This document shows, one piece after another, positions 1 through 12,827 of a stretch of DNA of 64,000 bases. The notes under the pieces were generated by a model. It was given only the letters and a program-made list of their open reading frames with translations. It did not search any database and had not been told where the DNA came from. Each line of letters begins with the position of its first letter. Position 1 is the stretch's first letter. This DNA is from Morchella semilibera (lineage: Eukaryota > Ascomycota > Pezizomycetes > Pezizales > Morchellaceae), in the NCBI GenBank assembly GCA_009192285.1, contig CM018604.1, positions 62,001-126,000 on the forward strand. The letters are read 5' to 3'. A program made the position numbers and the translations under genes.

Positions 1-3000
1 GAGAGGTGCCCAACACAATGCAAACTAATGCTCCTGAGGTTATTGCACATAGGATTGAAGGTGACACAGTTTAGCCCGCCTCTTATGGTAGGGAGGTATA
101 TAGGTGCGGTTTATCTTACCTCTTATAGTATATATCAAGGAAGAACTACTAAGATTGTATCAACATCTTGAGGCTGAGGCCTACTCATATAACACTGGCG
201 GCCATCCCAGTCCGCGGCTCATTGACTTTCTTGCTGACTGGAAGTTTCATTTTAGGTGTATTATAAGAGCTCGAGCCTAGCTGCAGAGCTCGAACACCTC
301 GAGCCCTTGCCTCCGCAATCCGAGCCAGCCCCAGTCCTGCCCTGGGCTCGTCTCGAGCCGGCTTGTGCCCATCACTAGCACTGACAATGGGTAGGCAACC
401 ACATAATAGGCTCTTTAACGAGCGGCCTGACATATGGGCCAGGCCGGCTCAATTACATGGGCGATAAGCCAGGCCTCGACTTTTCTGAGCTGGGCCAAGC
501 CGGGTGGCGTGGTATTTTAGACGGGTTGAGGAGGATCCTCTGGGGGCCAAGTTGAGACCAGAGATCTCTAAATATCCACTGGTAGGAAGGGTACATTGGC
601 ATCTAAGGTTCCAGTCTGACCAGGCCCAAACTTCCATTGGCTGGGCCTGACCACGGTCAGGTATCGACTGGTTTAGCCCATTAAAAAGCTTGCCACATAA
701 AAAGCCTAGATATGAAGGGAGGCTATATGATGGACAGAAACCTGGAGGGCATGCCTGGGAATGATATGGGTACTACATTGTAGGTTGTCAGACCTTGCAC
801 ATATGGGCTGCTGGAGGTGCGGCCAGACGGACTCCATTAAGGTTGGAGCGTTGCACCTAGGTGCTTATATATTTCCAATGCGGGTCTCCGGCGAATGCGT
901 CTAGAATAGTGCAGACTATGTCAACTCTACTGTTAGAAACTAGTCAGCTCCCACAAAAACGGGACCGTATATACATCATGTTTCTGCGAAGCATCTTTGT
1001 TTCGAAACCTAAAGGCATCGAACCCCATAAGCTTGAGCCCTGATCACCCAGGAATTGGCCGCAGGAGAGCGCACGCCCCAGTACTCAGGCCCGAACAACA
1101 CCAGAACACCGACCGAGGCTGCCGGGAGATGTTTGTATTGAGTAACCAGTATGAGAAGCTTCACTGTTGGCATAAACACAATCTCTCAGTTGATAAGAGT
1201 ACTTGTATGTAGCACGCACACGGATCAGGGGAAACTGACAGCGACCTTTTTTATGTTCGGGGGTGAATACTATCATTAGACCGCACGTGCACCCTAAGAT
1301 ATAAACGAACTAGCGCCAGGAAGATACCAGCGCATGCCAACGCACACGCATGTACGTCAGCGCCTCGTGATATTGACAGCGCTCTGATGAACGAAGTTAA
1401 AAATGACTCTCACGTGACAACACACGATACCCCCTCCTTTTGGTTTTTATTACATGTATTTCTTCTGTCTTTTATTGTTCTTGCCCACATCACACCAGTC
1501 CGGCCCCAGAAATAAGAACAACACCTCAAACAGCATTATTTGGTTAATTAAGTCATTGTGCCCCGACTGGCCCCCGCTGTGATGGAACTAGTAATGATGC
1601 AAATATTTTGGCCTCAGGGTCGCGTATTTCTTTCCACCTATCTATCACTCTTTTTGTTGCTAATCAATATATCACATCATAGGAAATCACTCGTTTGGCT
1701 TGGCAGAGCTGGGTGTCTTTACACCATGCAATAACAACACCCGAAGCCACAGCTCAATTCTAGCTTGGGTAGGTATTCTTGACCAATAAAAGTATATTTA
1801 TTTACTACCATCTCATATCCGCAAGTGCCTATAACCCGCTTCAGATACATGGCTTGGTTTGCCTCTTGCCCGAGCACCTTGATGTTTTTGAGGGTCAAGT
1901 GGGACAGGCAAACAACCAGCTGAACCGGAGATCATAGAGACTCTGGCTCCCCAGATTAGACTGCCTTGTCTCTAGTATGTAAGCCGTCCAACGGCCGCAC
2001 CTGAATGCTGGGAATCCACTGTGTCCCACTACATATATACATAATAATCCACTAATCTTACCTTTATACTAGTTACAAGCTCTAGTTTCATGTAAGAATA
2101 TAGAGTTAAGAGCTTAATAAAGTCCTATTTAAGAGGGGAGAGCCCCATACATATACCAAGGGAATGTAACACAAGAAATATAATGAGAGACATATAACCC
2201 GTAATCGGCTGACAAATAGTACGACTCAATCCTGTATGAGTAATACAATAAACCCCATAACCGTCAAGATTACGGACTTTACGAAATCATTCAGCAAGAC
2301 GACGAGTGCCCATCAAGCGATTTTGAATAGTACTCCCAGTGGACTGCAAGAACTCTCCCAGTGCTCTTTACGCCAGTCCTTTTAATCACTACCTCCTTTA
2401 ATACTCGCCATTGCAGACCCCAAACCCCTGCGCTGACGCACAGAAACTCTAAAGAACCCTTCCGTAAACTACTTGTCAATCCTCCATTACTCATCAACAA
2501 GCTATATCAAAACAAGCCTAATGAATAAGTTTAATCTTATACGATTAGATAGCTTATATATCTTCCCAAACTCCAAAGTCCTTTCGGGCAGTTTACCCGC
2601 CTAGGAGTCCGCTAAAGATGTGTACAAGCATACCACCTCGAAGAGAACCTGATGTAGATCTCCCTAGAAGACACCCTCAATCGTAATTCTAAGGGAGTCG
2701 CTACCACCCTCTGATCGGTGCCCTTTCTCCCCTCACTATATCCTACTATGACCATGAGACCAAGCGTCCGAACCTATACCACCGTCCTGCTCTAGAGCTA
2801 GCTACAGCCACCTACCTAGCACGGTACCCCATAAGAGGAGCCCTCACGAACTCACCCCAACCAGACCATTCATTACACCGTGACGCTAAGGCCTCCTGAT
2901 CCACCACGAGAGGTATAGTAAATACTTTATCTACTTTCCATCTCCGCCACCTATCCCAAATCGTCCCATCGACACTTATAACGAGAGAGTACCCACAGGT

Positions 3001-4651
3001 TTGTCCGTTTACCAACCCTAGGCTCATTGTAGCCGGACCCCAGGAGAGAGCATACCCCCTCGATAGACCCTTAATGATATATAAGGCTCTCTTCGAACTA
3101 CGCAACCCGTCCTAAGAAAAAGCGGGAAAGGTAGAAAACACTCTCTAGGTCCATATACGCGCGCGAAGCATACTACCATAAGCTCAAGATTATTAGCTAG
3201 CTAGACCAATACATTCAGATCCCCGCTTACCAACCTCCATGAAATACCCGCTTTCATGTAGATCACCTATAACGGCCAAGGCGTTCCCTCGATCCCCCAA
3301 TCCTTAGTCGCATCACAAACTACTTTTGCATTGAGGAGGCGCGCAATGTAATTACACTTCCCCCACTCTATACCAAAACTTGAAAACCTGAGCAAACAAC
3401 CCTCATTTTGTTTCTCTTCCTTTCTGTCTATCTCTACCCTACCACTTAGCTCTCCCTCTGGATCTCCTAACGTCCATCCTTCCCTCTTACACCACCGGCG
3501 GGACCCCTGCAATAACCCGATGAACCTGTATCTATGCCTTTTCTCGTGCAAAAGAGATCTGTAGATGAACTAAATGACATACATTATATGTACTTTCTGA
3601 TGTAAACGTACCAACAAATAGTCTAGCCCACACCTTTATAATTACCAATGATCCATTTTATCTACAACCTTACATATATTTTTGCTAACAATTCATCCTA
3701 TAAGATTATTATAAAGTCGTAAAAAGGTCACATCTTTTTCCGAATATAGACCCACTAGAGCTAAATGAATAATATAAAAATTGTAGTATAGTGGTCTCTC
3801 AATACCACGTAGGTCCACGAACGTCCTCCCTCACAGGGTTAGGGTTTCTTAAAGTTGATACCTCACCCAGCAGCCCCCCTACCCCTCCATAACCTCTTCC
3901 CGACACACTCACTTACGTCCTCGATTCCCGCCCTCCCTCGCACCCCCAACCTCCCATCTCCACACAAATCATAGTCTGGAAAGACCCGCTATCTCACCTT
4001 TCACATTCATGGCCCATTGACGACGACTGCTTCTTAAGTGACCCAAAACCGCATGCGTGAGGTATTATCCCCGCCCCATATTCTCCAGGATTTTACGAAA
4101 TGCTCTCTTATATCTCTTCTTCCCAGAACCCCCCCCCCCCTAAGCTCTCAACACGCGCTAAAATTCAGATTTATGTCTAGTTGTGCCGTTTTACCGCCAA
4201 GGGGTTCGTCTTGTTGAAAGAAGTGCTCAACAAACCGAAACTTACCTGCAATTTCAAACATACACTTCACCAAAGCCCCACTCGTTACGCATAGAAGGTA
4301 TTACCCGGCTTCTACTTGCTTTTTTGTTTGTAAACTATATCTTTACCCACTCTCCCAGCGCCTCTCGCCATCAGTCTATCATACTCCAAACTTGTCCGTG
4401 TTCTGTGACAAAGTTTACTAATTAGAGGATTTTCACCTAGTCCTACTATTGACGACCCCCCACGTTCTCCCATCTCATTGTCACCACATTACACCGCAAG
4501 GTATATTGAACTTTTATCAAGTCGTTCCTCTAAAATGTACTACCCTTCCAGCGCGTCTCTAACTCCCGCCCCTCCTCTATCATCCCGTGCACCGCTCCTT
4601 AAAATGTGAAACATCTTTTAACTCATCTCTAAATTGCAGCTCCGAATTACA
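1..4651. other. Gene-poor stretch, no supported gene
   Basis: No reading frame here has the length, start context or recognisable motif of a real gene. The stretch at about 260-360 repeats the word CGAGCC at least five times, and 420-670 is rich in GGCC/CAGGCC words. Between about 2290 and 3550 the minus strand carries three separate modest open stretches (69, 97 and 94 codons) that may be a decayed coding sequence or an old repeat; I recognise no family in them. A G/C homopolymer sits near 4130. Confidence 0.5.
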
Positions 4652-6385
4652 ATGGGTGCCAGCAAAAAGACAGCGGCTGCTACTAGTACGCCCTTAATTT
4701 CTAGGGCTCGGTCCGGGAGAGTAACCAAGACGGTTGCAAAGGCAGCCGAAATCCAGAGTTCCGGAAAAACACCATCCACCGCCCTCCAAACAAAAATCTG
4801 CACACATGGGTTGGATGTTCAATGCTTCTGCGGAACATATAAGTCCACTAATAGATGGAAAATTAAATTGTCCACCACCGCGAAAATCATCAAGGAGCTT
4901 AGTTCAAAGCTTAAGTTAACCGAATCTGAGACGGTACATATCATGTGTCTTGCTCACCATTTGAATGGTGCAATCGTGGACGTTTTTGCCAGGGAGGCTC
5001 CTCTGGTACGGCACACACCGTGCGGTGTTTGGAAAGTTGACTTTGAGGGCAAAGAGGATGTTCCATGGGCCCAGCACGCAGGAAGGGTTCTCGTCGAAAA
5101 GCGAATAATCCCTCACATTGAAAATCTCAGCCACCTTTCCTTCGATAGTTTTCCAGGATCGTCGATAGCCCCCTTAATGTTCAAGGATGTTGACCCGCGG
5201 CACGCCGATCCATCGAAAGGCACCTTCAACACGCATACTCTGTCAGGCCGCCTTTGGGCCTGTACCGCTCTAATACCAGTGATACTCAAGCTATTATCTC
5301 TAGGAGATGAATGGCAAAGGGAAATTCTGAAAAAGGTGATGGACCTGGACGCAGGGCCACGGGCATACTACCTTTATGTGCTGCTTCGTTGGGCCCCAAA
5401 AATCCCCTACGATGATCATCAAGTCCTACTGGCCGACTTCGAAAACAACTTCTCCTCAAAATTTCGTATCGCTGATGACGAGACCATGGGAGAACGTTCT
5501 GACCCCACTCAGCCACTCACTGACCAGGAAATCTATCCAGAGGCCACACTCGAGTCGTCCATGGATAACAGCAGCATCCAATACGATAGTAGTAGACTGA
5601 GCTTTTCTATCGATCAGTTGAAATCGTTCATCTCAGCTCACGTCAAAGCTGCGAGCGAGGACCAGAGGAGGGATATGAAGGCAGAGATTGATAGAGTTAA
5701 AGAAAGTATTAGTCAGTTAAAAGTTGATGTCGGCCAGGTCAGAAGCGATGCTGCCATAGATCTTGAAAAACACGCGGGTCTCGCTAACGAGCGTACATCC
5801 TCACTGGAGGCAAGAACGGATGAGCTCGAATACCAATACTCAGGACTCAACAAACACTACGAAGCATTTGGCAACAAACTGAACAACCAACTCACCAAAG
5901 AGGATCTTTCTAACATACTCACCAAAGAGGATCTTTCTAACATACTCACCAAAGAGGACCTTTCTAACTTACTCACCAAAGAGGACCTTTCTAACTTACT
6001 CACGAAAGTGGGTCTTTTTGGGGCTTCTTCAAACCAGAGCAGGGAGGCCCCGGCCAATCCAAGTCTCCCATTAAGCCAAACTCTATCCCCAGAAGATACT
6101 GGTACGGGCCCTGAGGTGGAAATGCTTTACAGCGATGCCATGGAGCATGCCCCCTCTGCTGGCGCTCTTCATGCCTCTACTCCTCATCCGAATATTAACC
6201 CCAACCCTGGCACAGGTCTCATGGCCCATGATCCTGCTCCCATCATTGACAGAGCCACAGCCATCATGCCCGATGCCCCCAATGGCGATGAACACCTGAC
6301 GGTTAACACTTCCACTACTTTCCACCAGTCAATTGATGACACCAGCGTTAACTCATCGCCTCTCAGCGATATCCCGGGCCTATAA
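4652..6385 (+). CDS. Unknown protein with coiled coil and 9-residue tandem repeats
   Basis: This single-exon frame codes for 577 residues. I chose the ATG at 4652 because it is the first in frame; the open frame extends only a few non-ATG codons further upstream. I do not recognise the family. The first ~50 residues are basic and Ser/Thr/Ala-rich. A Cys-containing segment (CTHGLDVQCFCG, about residues 50-61) opens a probable folded domain of roughly 230 residues with several buried-looking helices. Residues ~330-410 are charged with heptad-like spacing (MKAEIDRVKESISQLKVDV), as in a coiled coil. At about 414-449 the nonamer LTKEDLSN(I/L) occurs four times in a row, with a degenerate fifth copy. 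The last ~120 residues are Pro/Thr/Ser-rich and probably disordered. No signal peptide or membrane segment is seen. A cytoplasmic or nuclear scaffold is possible, but that is a guess. Confidence 0.7.
   Translation: MGASKKTAAATSTPLISRARSGRVTKTVAKAAEIQSSGKTPSTALQTKICTHGLDVQCFCGTYKSTNRWKIKLSTTAKIIKELSSKLKLTESETVHIMCLAHHLNGAIVDVFAREAPLVRHTPCGVWKVDFEGKEDVPWAQHAGRVLVEKRIIPHIENLSHLSFDSFPGSSIAPLMFKDVDPRHADPSKGTFNTHTLSGRLWACTALIPVILKLLSLGDEWQREILKKVMDLDAGPRAYYLYVLLRWAPKIPYDDHQVLLADFENNFSSKFRIADDETMGERSDPTQPLTDQEIYPEATLESSMDNSSIQYDSSRLSFSIDQLKSFISAHVKAASEDQRRDMKAEIDRVKESISQLKVDVGQVRSDAAIDLEKHAGLANERTSSLEARTDELEYQYSGLNKHYEAFGNKLNNQLTKEDLSNILTKEDLSNILTKEDLSNLLTKEDLSNLLTKVGLFGASSNQSREAPANPSLPLSQTLSPEDTGTGPEVEMLYSDAMEHAPSAGALHASTPHPNINPNPGTGLMAHDPAPIIDRATAIMPDAPNGDEHLTVNTSTTFHQSIDDTSVNSSPLSDIPGL
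5891..5998 (+). repeat. 27-bp coding minisatellite, four units
   Basis: Four consecutive 27-bp units start at 5891, 5918, 5945 and 5972. Each begins CTCACCAAAGAGGA, and they differ at only a few third positions. A degenerate fifth unit follows at 5999. The unit length is a multiple of three, so copy-number change keeps the reading frame of the host gene open. Each unit encodes LTKEDLSN plus Ile or Leu. Confidence 0.95.
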
Positions 6386-7814
6386 AGAACCTAAGCCTTC
6401 ATCCCCAGGTCATACCACTACTTCTGAATTCAGTAACGCCTGGGCAGTCAAATCTCGAATATCCACAACTAAAAAGAGAAAGGGAGAAGGAAAAAGAAAA
6501 AGGAGAAAGGGGAAAGACGGCGGCTTTTGCAAAAGAAGGGAAATCCAAAGATGATGAGAGTTGGTTTCAGTATAAGGATTAAATGGGGAGTTGAGAGCGG
6601 CCTTTCTAGAGCAATAAATTAAAGGTTTTGGTTCGCGGGAAGTGTAGTGGCGTGTCCAGGTTAAATGCTTTTTGGTGGTGTATCCTTTGCCATACTTTAT
6701 ACGTGGTTGTGTGCACTCTTAACCTCTATAAAATATTTAAACCTACTACTTTCCCCAGTCTAGGTCAAAATCACTACTTATCCTAAATAGTAAATCATCC
6801 CTCTAGTTCACAGGTTGATAAACCACAACACGCCCTAGCCCCGCGGCGGGTACCCTAGCTAGGTTATCAACCCGCCCCCAACCTAGTTGTACCAGCGACC
6901 TTTGATGCGGGGAAGTCCCCCCGTCCAGTGGTCCCCAATTCCAAACTCCTCACTGTGCTGCGAGGATTCCGCTTTATCATCTCACTATATAGATAGCCCT
7001 ACAAGAGGTACTATGATCGAAACCCTTCTAGTATAGTTTCTCATCGCTCAAAATCAGTACCTACTGGCCTCGATCTCTCCCCTTAAAGCTGTGAGTAGTC
7101 ACGGGCTCAGTCAGAATCAGCCCGGATGATTCTATCCACCGCCGGACTTTTCTTCCATTCGCTCCTCTTTCCCCCGCGTTACTTGAACTCCGGAATTTCT
7201 TTTTGCTCCGCCCCCGAGCCCCGGTTCACCCTTCGTGCTCCTGCACATAAGACCCGAGCCAGAGCCTACAAAAGGCGCGCTACCCTGTAAGTGAACAGCA
7301 CTTCTGAATGGTCTAATGGAGCCTAATACTGGGCTCGTGCAGCCACACGCCCGCAGCACAGATTAAGGTGGAAATGAAAGATTTGCAAGAATTTCATGCT
7401 TCACCGGGAAAATAACCTACATGCATAAAGCGATACTAACGGCCCTCTGTAATTTAAATGGCCGGAAAAAGAAGTTCAGCAATTTTTGCACTTTCGTATA
7501 TCCTGTCCCCTAGAGCACTGAGCCATGCAGAACTATGGAGGGAAATATTCGATACTTGTTTTCAGTAGGAGGAATTTACTTAAAAGGGATTGATATATGT
7601 AGTGAGATCATTTGAGAATGATGTCCAGACGTTGACTATCACGCCTACACGCACACGACGTAGTTATCACAAACTATCAAAGAAAAATCAAAGCCGAAAA
7701 AACATTCAACCCCCCACTCACTCACACCACCACCCGTCACAGTCCCCCACCCACTCACCCCCATGCTCGTCCAACCTCTCCGCCCATATATACCAACACC
7801 ATCTCACCTCCTAC
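6386..7814. other. Intergenic, no gene seen
   Basis: A purine-rich stretch lies at about 6475-6540 just after the upstream gene. Around 6810-6890 two short arms read GGTTGATAA and its complement on either side of a GC-rich core, a possible small hairpin. The minus-strand open stretch at 7132-7359 is compositionally biased and has no recognisable motif, so it is not called. Confidence 0.5.
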
Positions 7815-8800
7815 TTACACCTCCTCCCCTCCCCACCACGTCTCCAAAAACTCCGTCACACCCGTCAACCTTTGCTCCGTCAGCTGGTTCAGAGTCGGCT
7901 TCAGATTAGCCTTTCCCTGCGCAAGACACAGCCGATATTCCCAAAAAAACCTGCCCATGACCGTCGTCTCCTCCGCGATGCGTTTCTGCAGCGCCGGGAT
8001 GTCGAGATAGATGACATCATACTTCCGACCTACACCACTTTAGCACTCGCCCCACACACTAAGGCCAGATACATACCTGTAATCCTCTCGACCTCCTTGA
8101 TGAGTTTATTAAATGTCGTCCTATCCCCCACCACCGTCCTCACCCCCGCCTCCTCTCCCTCCTTCCCGGGGCTCGTCCATACCTCGTCCCTCCCCACCAC
8201 CTCCGCAAAAACCTTCATGACGTCCTCCACCTCCGTCACACATACCTCCTCCTCCCCCGTTCCCGGTACCTCTACTGACCCTGCGGTAACATCAAACACC
8301 CACGGCGTACACTTCAGCCCCTTGAACGCACCTTGCTCAACACCCTCCTTACTGCTTCCATACGCAATATAGTTAAGGAATACACCGCACTCGACCGCAA
8401 CGTACTCCATGCCGCTACCCTTGACAGCCTCCCAGCTTGGCCCCTTGAGCTCGCGATAGATAGTGATGTCCGCGTTCATGGATGGGTGGATGCTCCACTC
8501 ACTGGGTGCGAAGCGTTTCACTCCGGCGGCGGCGGCAGCCTCGATTAGTTGGAGCTGCGCGGGGGAGGAGGTATTTGAGGATAGGCAGGAGACAACTGTG
8601 TGTACGCCGTTTAGCGCCGCGGTGAGCGAGGCAATGGATGTGTAGTCGACGGTGACGGTAGTGGTGTTTGGGACGGTCACTGGTGGAGGAGAGGGGTCTC
8701 GGGAGAGGATAGTGATGGTGTGTTCGGGGTAGGTGGTGAGGTGCTTGAGGAGGAGACGGCCAAGGGCGCCGTTGGCGCCAGCGAGGGCAATGTGAACCAT
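7815..8800 (-). CDS. NmrA-like / isoflavone-reductase-like NAD(P)-binding protein
   Basis: Two exons (8800-8077 and 8029-7815) give 312 residues. The 47-bp intron starts GTATGT, has a GTGCTAAAG branch-like site and ends GTGTAG; splicing continues the frame past a stop inside the intron. The ATG at 8800 puts the Rossmann fold at the very N-terminus, as expected: VHIALAGANGALGRLLLKHL has the GxxGxxG dinucleotide-binding loop. Later come TVVSCLSS, AAAAAGVKRFAPSEWS (the conserved VKRFxPSEW region) and a C-terminal helix ending EFLETWWGGEEV. The fold is that of atypical short-chain dehydrogenases (NmrA, PCBER and isoflavone-reductase relatives) that bind NAD(P)H and act as reductases or redox sensors in the cytosol. 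The substrate cannot be told from the sequence. No pathway genes lie next to it. Confidence 0.88.
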
Positions 8801-8920
8801 TTTGTTTGAGGGTAAGGCTTTAGGCTTTGGGCTTTTAATATCGAGAATAATAGTAAAAATTTGAGCGTGGTGGTCGGCGATTCTCCTGATCTGCTGTCTC
8901 AACTCAGCGAGGACAAGGCC

Positions 8921-8930
8921 TTATATACCA
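8921..8930 (-). promoter_or_regulatory. Possible TATA box of the NmrA-like gene
   Basis: On the minus strand this reads TGGTATATAA followed by GG, about 120 bp upstream of the ATG at 8800. Position and sequence suit a TATA element; there is no other evidence. Confidence 0.35.
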
Positions 8931-10235
8931 AAATCCACACATGACTAGCTCTATACATCATTGACCCTCATAATACTCTAAGGCCCCCCCCCCCCGGGGG
9001 CCTCACATGCAACTCGTGCCTCGCTCCCATAGAGAAAGGCTGCTGAAAATTTAAACTCCGATATCGTAAGCAATTATTGCACCCAGTGCATGCAGTTTAT
9101 AATTTACTCACCTACGTGATATATATAGAAATTCTTGCAAAACGATCATTTACCCACCCCTGTCTTAATCGGCCTTGGCGGTAACGAGTCGCTCCGGCGG
9201 ATAAATAGCGATACCAGCACGGAGTTAAACTAAATCCGTATGGGAAGTTTGTAGAAAATATACGCGCGAATATCCAGTGCGAAGCAAGAGTACTTGGGCG
9301 TGAGGGTAAGTGATCAGAACTGCTCCTGGTTGGTAGAACCGCCGGGAGAAACTTGATCTACTGATCTATAAGTTGGCCTGGAGTGCCAAGTTGGCCCCAA
9401 CCTTGACATATATCAACCATGTACCCCAAGAAACTTATGAGGCCAAAACCTAGTCCTCAATTTTACTGCTGCCTGCTGAAAGTTATCTCTACACAGTCAA
9501 ATTTGTACCCAAATAGCATATAGAGAAGGTACTGATAGATACAATATTTTATATATATTTTCAAACTTTTCCGGATTTTTTAATGAGGATCTTGGAAAAG
9601 TTCCGATGACTTTTTTCCCCCATTTAAGATAGGAACTCTTGGCATGTCTTATTGGCCCTGCCCGCCGCACTCACACATTCCCAACCAGTTGTCGTAGAGC
9701 TCTGATCACTTTGGTACACACCCGAGTACATTTAGATCATGGAATAGAAAACCCGATATTTGGCCCTAGGCCAATTTCTACACATCACGAACCCATACAG
9801 TCTCAAGATCAATATGAGGTACTCCAGTAAGGATAGATCTACCCGCAAAATGGATATTACCTGGCCGCTAAATCAAACTGAATAAGGAACGGATCCATGA
9901 CGTCGAGTTGTGGGGGAAGACGAATTACCTCAGCTCATTCTGTCAGCAGAATGCAGACTTGGCATGTATTTGCACCGGCATAACACTGATGTAGGGCTTT
10001 GCAACCTGGGTTACGCACAATCCTTACACGTGAGAGGCCAGTGGGGGGGGGGGGGGGCGTATAAGACCGGGAGATAGTACAGATGGATCGAGGGTGAAGT
10101 CATTTCTCATGAGTTGAGACGAATGTAGGGGGGGCCCCCGGTGGCGGGGGGTGGGGTAATCACCTAGCTTGCTATAGCATATATCATGTGGTATCGTTAA
10201 GACACAACTGTAGTTAGTAGAGAGCGAGTAACTCC

Positions 10236-10256
10236 CTCTCTCTCTCTCTCTCTCTC
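10236..10256. repeat. (CT)n microsatellite
   Basis: An uninterrupted run of about ten CT dinucleotides. A long G homopolymer lies about 190 bp to the left. Confidence 0.9.
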
Positions 10257-12666
10257 CCACGAAAGTATTACAAAAAATAATCAGAAGGAACCACCTATTA
10301 ACCTCGTGAGTCAGTTACTTCAGCGAATCTAGCATAGACTGAACCGTTAGGATTGCTCGCAGCACATAGCCAGTTTTGCAGCTACCATTAAGTCTTAGGA
10401 GTACAAAGAGGTCTCGAGAAGACCAATTGTTCTGGCATACCAACATCACCATTTTACCAAAGGCATACACAAAGCACAATGTCACAATCTCAGTATATAT
10501 TGTAGAATAAAGAATAGAGAGTTGAGCTCCCCCTGTCCTCAAACTCGAGATATATATGATCGATATTAGATGCGCTAATCACCTATACCCACCTGTCCAC
10601 AATGTGCAAACAAGTCACTTCATATATACAGCGTCCTATTAATTCAGTAACCAGAACTCCTCCCTCAGTATATATATATAGCCCCCAAAAAGACATAAAC
10701 CCAACCTACCGTCCCCACGTAATTATGAGTGATATCCAATACGTTACCCCATAACCTCCCCTCCGCCCCGAGGCACCCCGCACCCCGCACTACATGCAAC
10801 CAACCCCGGATCAGATAGGAAGCACACGCCATGCATGTTAGCCGGCCCCAGCGGTAAGTATATCGTCCAGAGTGAGGGACCAATCATCCAGCATGTTGGG
10901 AGGAAACAGCAATGCCCCAGCAGGACGTCCAGATCTCCCGGGGTACTCGCTAGCTTGCTTGAGTGCTAAAATCTTGCGCGACGATATCTGACCGTCTTTG
11001 TCCTTCCTCGATCGGCGGTTGAAGGTTCTAGTAGCTGTGGAGATTTCATTATAACGGCGAGTATATGTGTAGAGGTAACTAGTACTGTACTAGTAGTAAG
11101 ACTCCCGCCGCTTACTATCCTATGCATATGGCTGATGAGGCCGTTGGAGCCGCTTTAATGTTTGGTAATGGTGTCTGCTACAAATTTTGAGGAGGAAAGG
11201 CACATATTTATGGGGCGAGGCCGTAAGGGTCGCACCGCCGCCCACCTCCCGCCGGTAGGGCGGTATCGGTGGGAGGGTTCGCGGAGGGAGGTCGGGTATT
11301 TTATATTACCATTTCTAAGGATTACTGGCGGCAGAACAGGGCCGAGGTTCGTTGCAAAATTAAAATACTTCTTTGAAAGAATGGGCTAGTACAGGGCAGT
11401 ATTTCGTGGCGCAAAATATCAACCATATATTGCCATCGAGCTACATACATGAGACATATTGGCAAGAACGATGGAGATCATGGTGGGGTACACGCGCCCC
11501 CAACGTACGCTCATGTGGAAAGTGAGCAGGCGGGCTACTCGAGATTTGGTTATTTCCCCGTAACGTAGGGGGGTTCGTGATATATTTCCTCTGCATCCGT
11601 CGATATGAATAATATATTGATCCGGACTGTAAATCCTATTGAGAATATATGACAGACCATTAAGGACAGAATCGAATTCAACATCGAGTACTCCCTCATT
11701 GTACGATCAACGCAACCTTGTGTGTAGCAATATATATAGGGAGAGTGGGATGTGATCAGTGCAGAGGAAATCACTAGCTTACATGTAATCAATTCAATGC
11801 CACAACGGATACAGGCAGTACGCAATGTACTTGGTGGATATACAGGTTATAACGCATCCTTCCTGTAATCATATATAAAAAATCTACTAGTACCTGCAAC
11901 TGTTCATGTGTAACTAAAACTCATACTCGCTTATAATTATCTCTCACTCAAGCTCTCCCCGTTTACTCACTTTATCCTAAAGGAAAGAGGTTTCATCTTG
12001 AGGAAACCTATCTTTTCCTGATGCATATCTAATTTCCTGATATTTTATTAAATACTACCATGTATTCTCTATCAAAATATTATCAGTTGATTTTTCGTTG
12101 GTGTCCGGGTATGGTCTGTGGTCGTCAAGCGGGTGAAACGGCCAAAACCTCTTGAGCACGACTGTACACTGATTGTGCCCAACTTCAGCCAAATCAACCC
12201 CAGTACCTTTCAAGTACTTACCACACCCCCAACAAAACTAACGATAGGCAAGGCATAAGAAACATGTATATTTAATAATCAATACGCCACACGGAGTCTT
12301 CTGATGTTACCTGGCCTTCCAAATTCCCTACTCCTTGTTGTCGTCACTGGTTATCACTCGGCAGGATTCTTCATCACACATCACTCGATAGGTAACTCAT
12401 TGGATATCACTCGATATCTTCCTGACTTTTGATCCCATAGTTCATTGGCCTATCTTTACATTGTACATGCAGGGAACCCCTAGATCATGGCATGTACTTG
12501 TACGAGTGTGTTATGGGGGAGTCTTTGGCCAAATGAGGAGCAATAATAGGAGACCACGAGCCTGTGAAGAGAACTGTAGGTGAGTCCCCCCTTACTCCTC
12601 CCCCTCTGGTAGTGGTGGGCTGAAATCCGTTTGTATAGATGGAGTGTATAACTGAAAGTGGGTGTA

Positions 12667-12827
12667 TCCCTTAGTCAGTCATTGCTGACCCCCTATAGTA
12701 GAAGAATTAAATTTGTATGGAAGATATATTATTTGATAATTAAAGGGAGATAACGGGATCTGTTAGTAAACTCACACAAAACTTTCTTCTTCTTAGAGGG
12801 TCAGCATTTTACTGCCAGACTAAGGGA
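12667..12827. mobile_element. 161-bp TA-flanked inverted-repeat element (MITE-like)
   Basis: The ends are perfect inverted repeats over ten bases (TCCCTTAGTC at the left; GACTAAGGGA at the right). The arms extend imperfectly inward through matching TGCTGACCC / GGGTCAGCA blocks. A TA dinucleotide flanks each side (12665-12666 and 12828-12829), the usual target duplication of Tc1/mariner-type elements. The interior is AT-rich and non-coding. I see only one copy in this window, so repetitiveness is untested. Confidence 0.65.

Noticed and set aside
3831-3852. GGGTTAGGGTTT, telomere-like
   Set aside because: Only about two TTAGGG units; chance is enough and no telomeric context follows.
7590-8372. 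260-codon plus-strand frame
   Set aside because: Antisense to the NmrA-like gene, low-complexity His/Ser/Pro, no motif.
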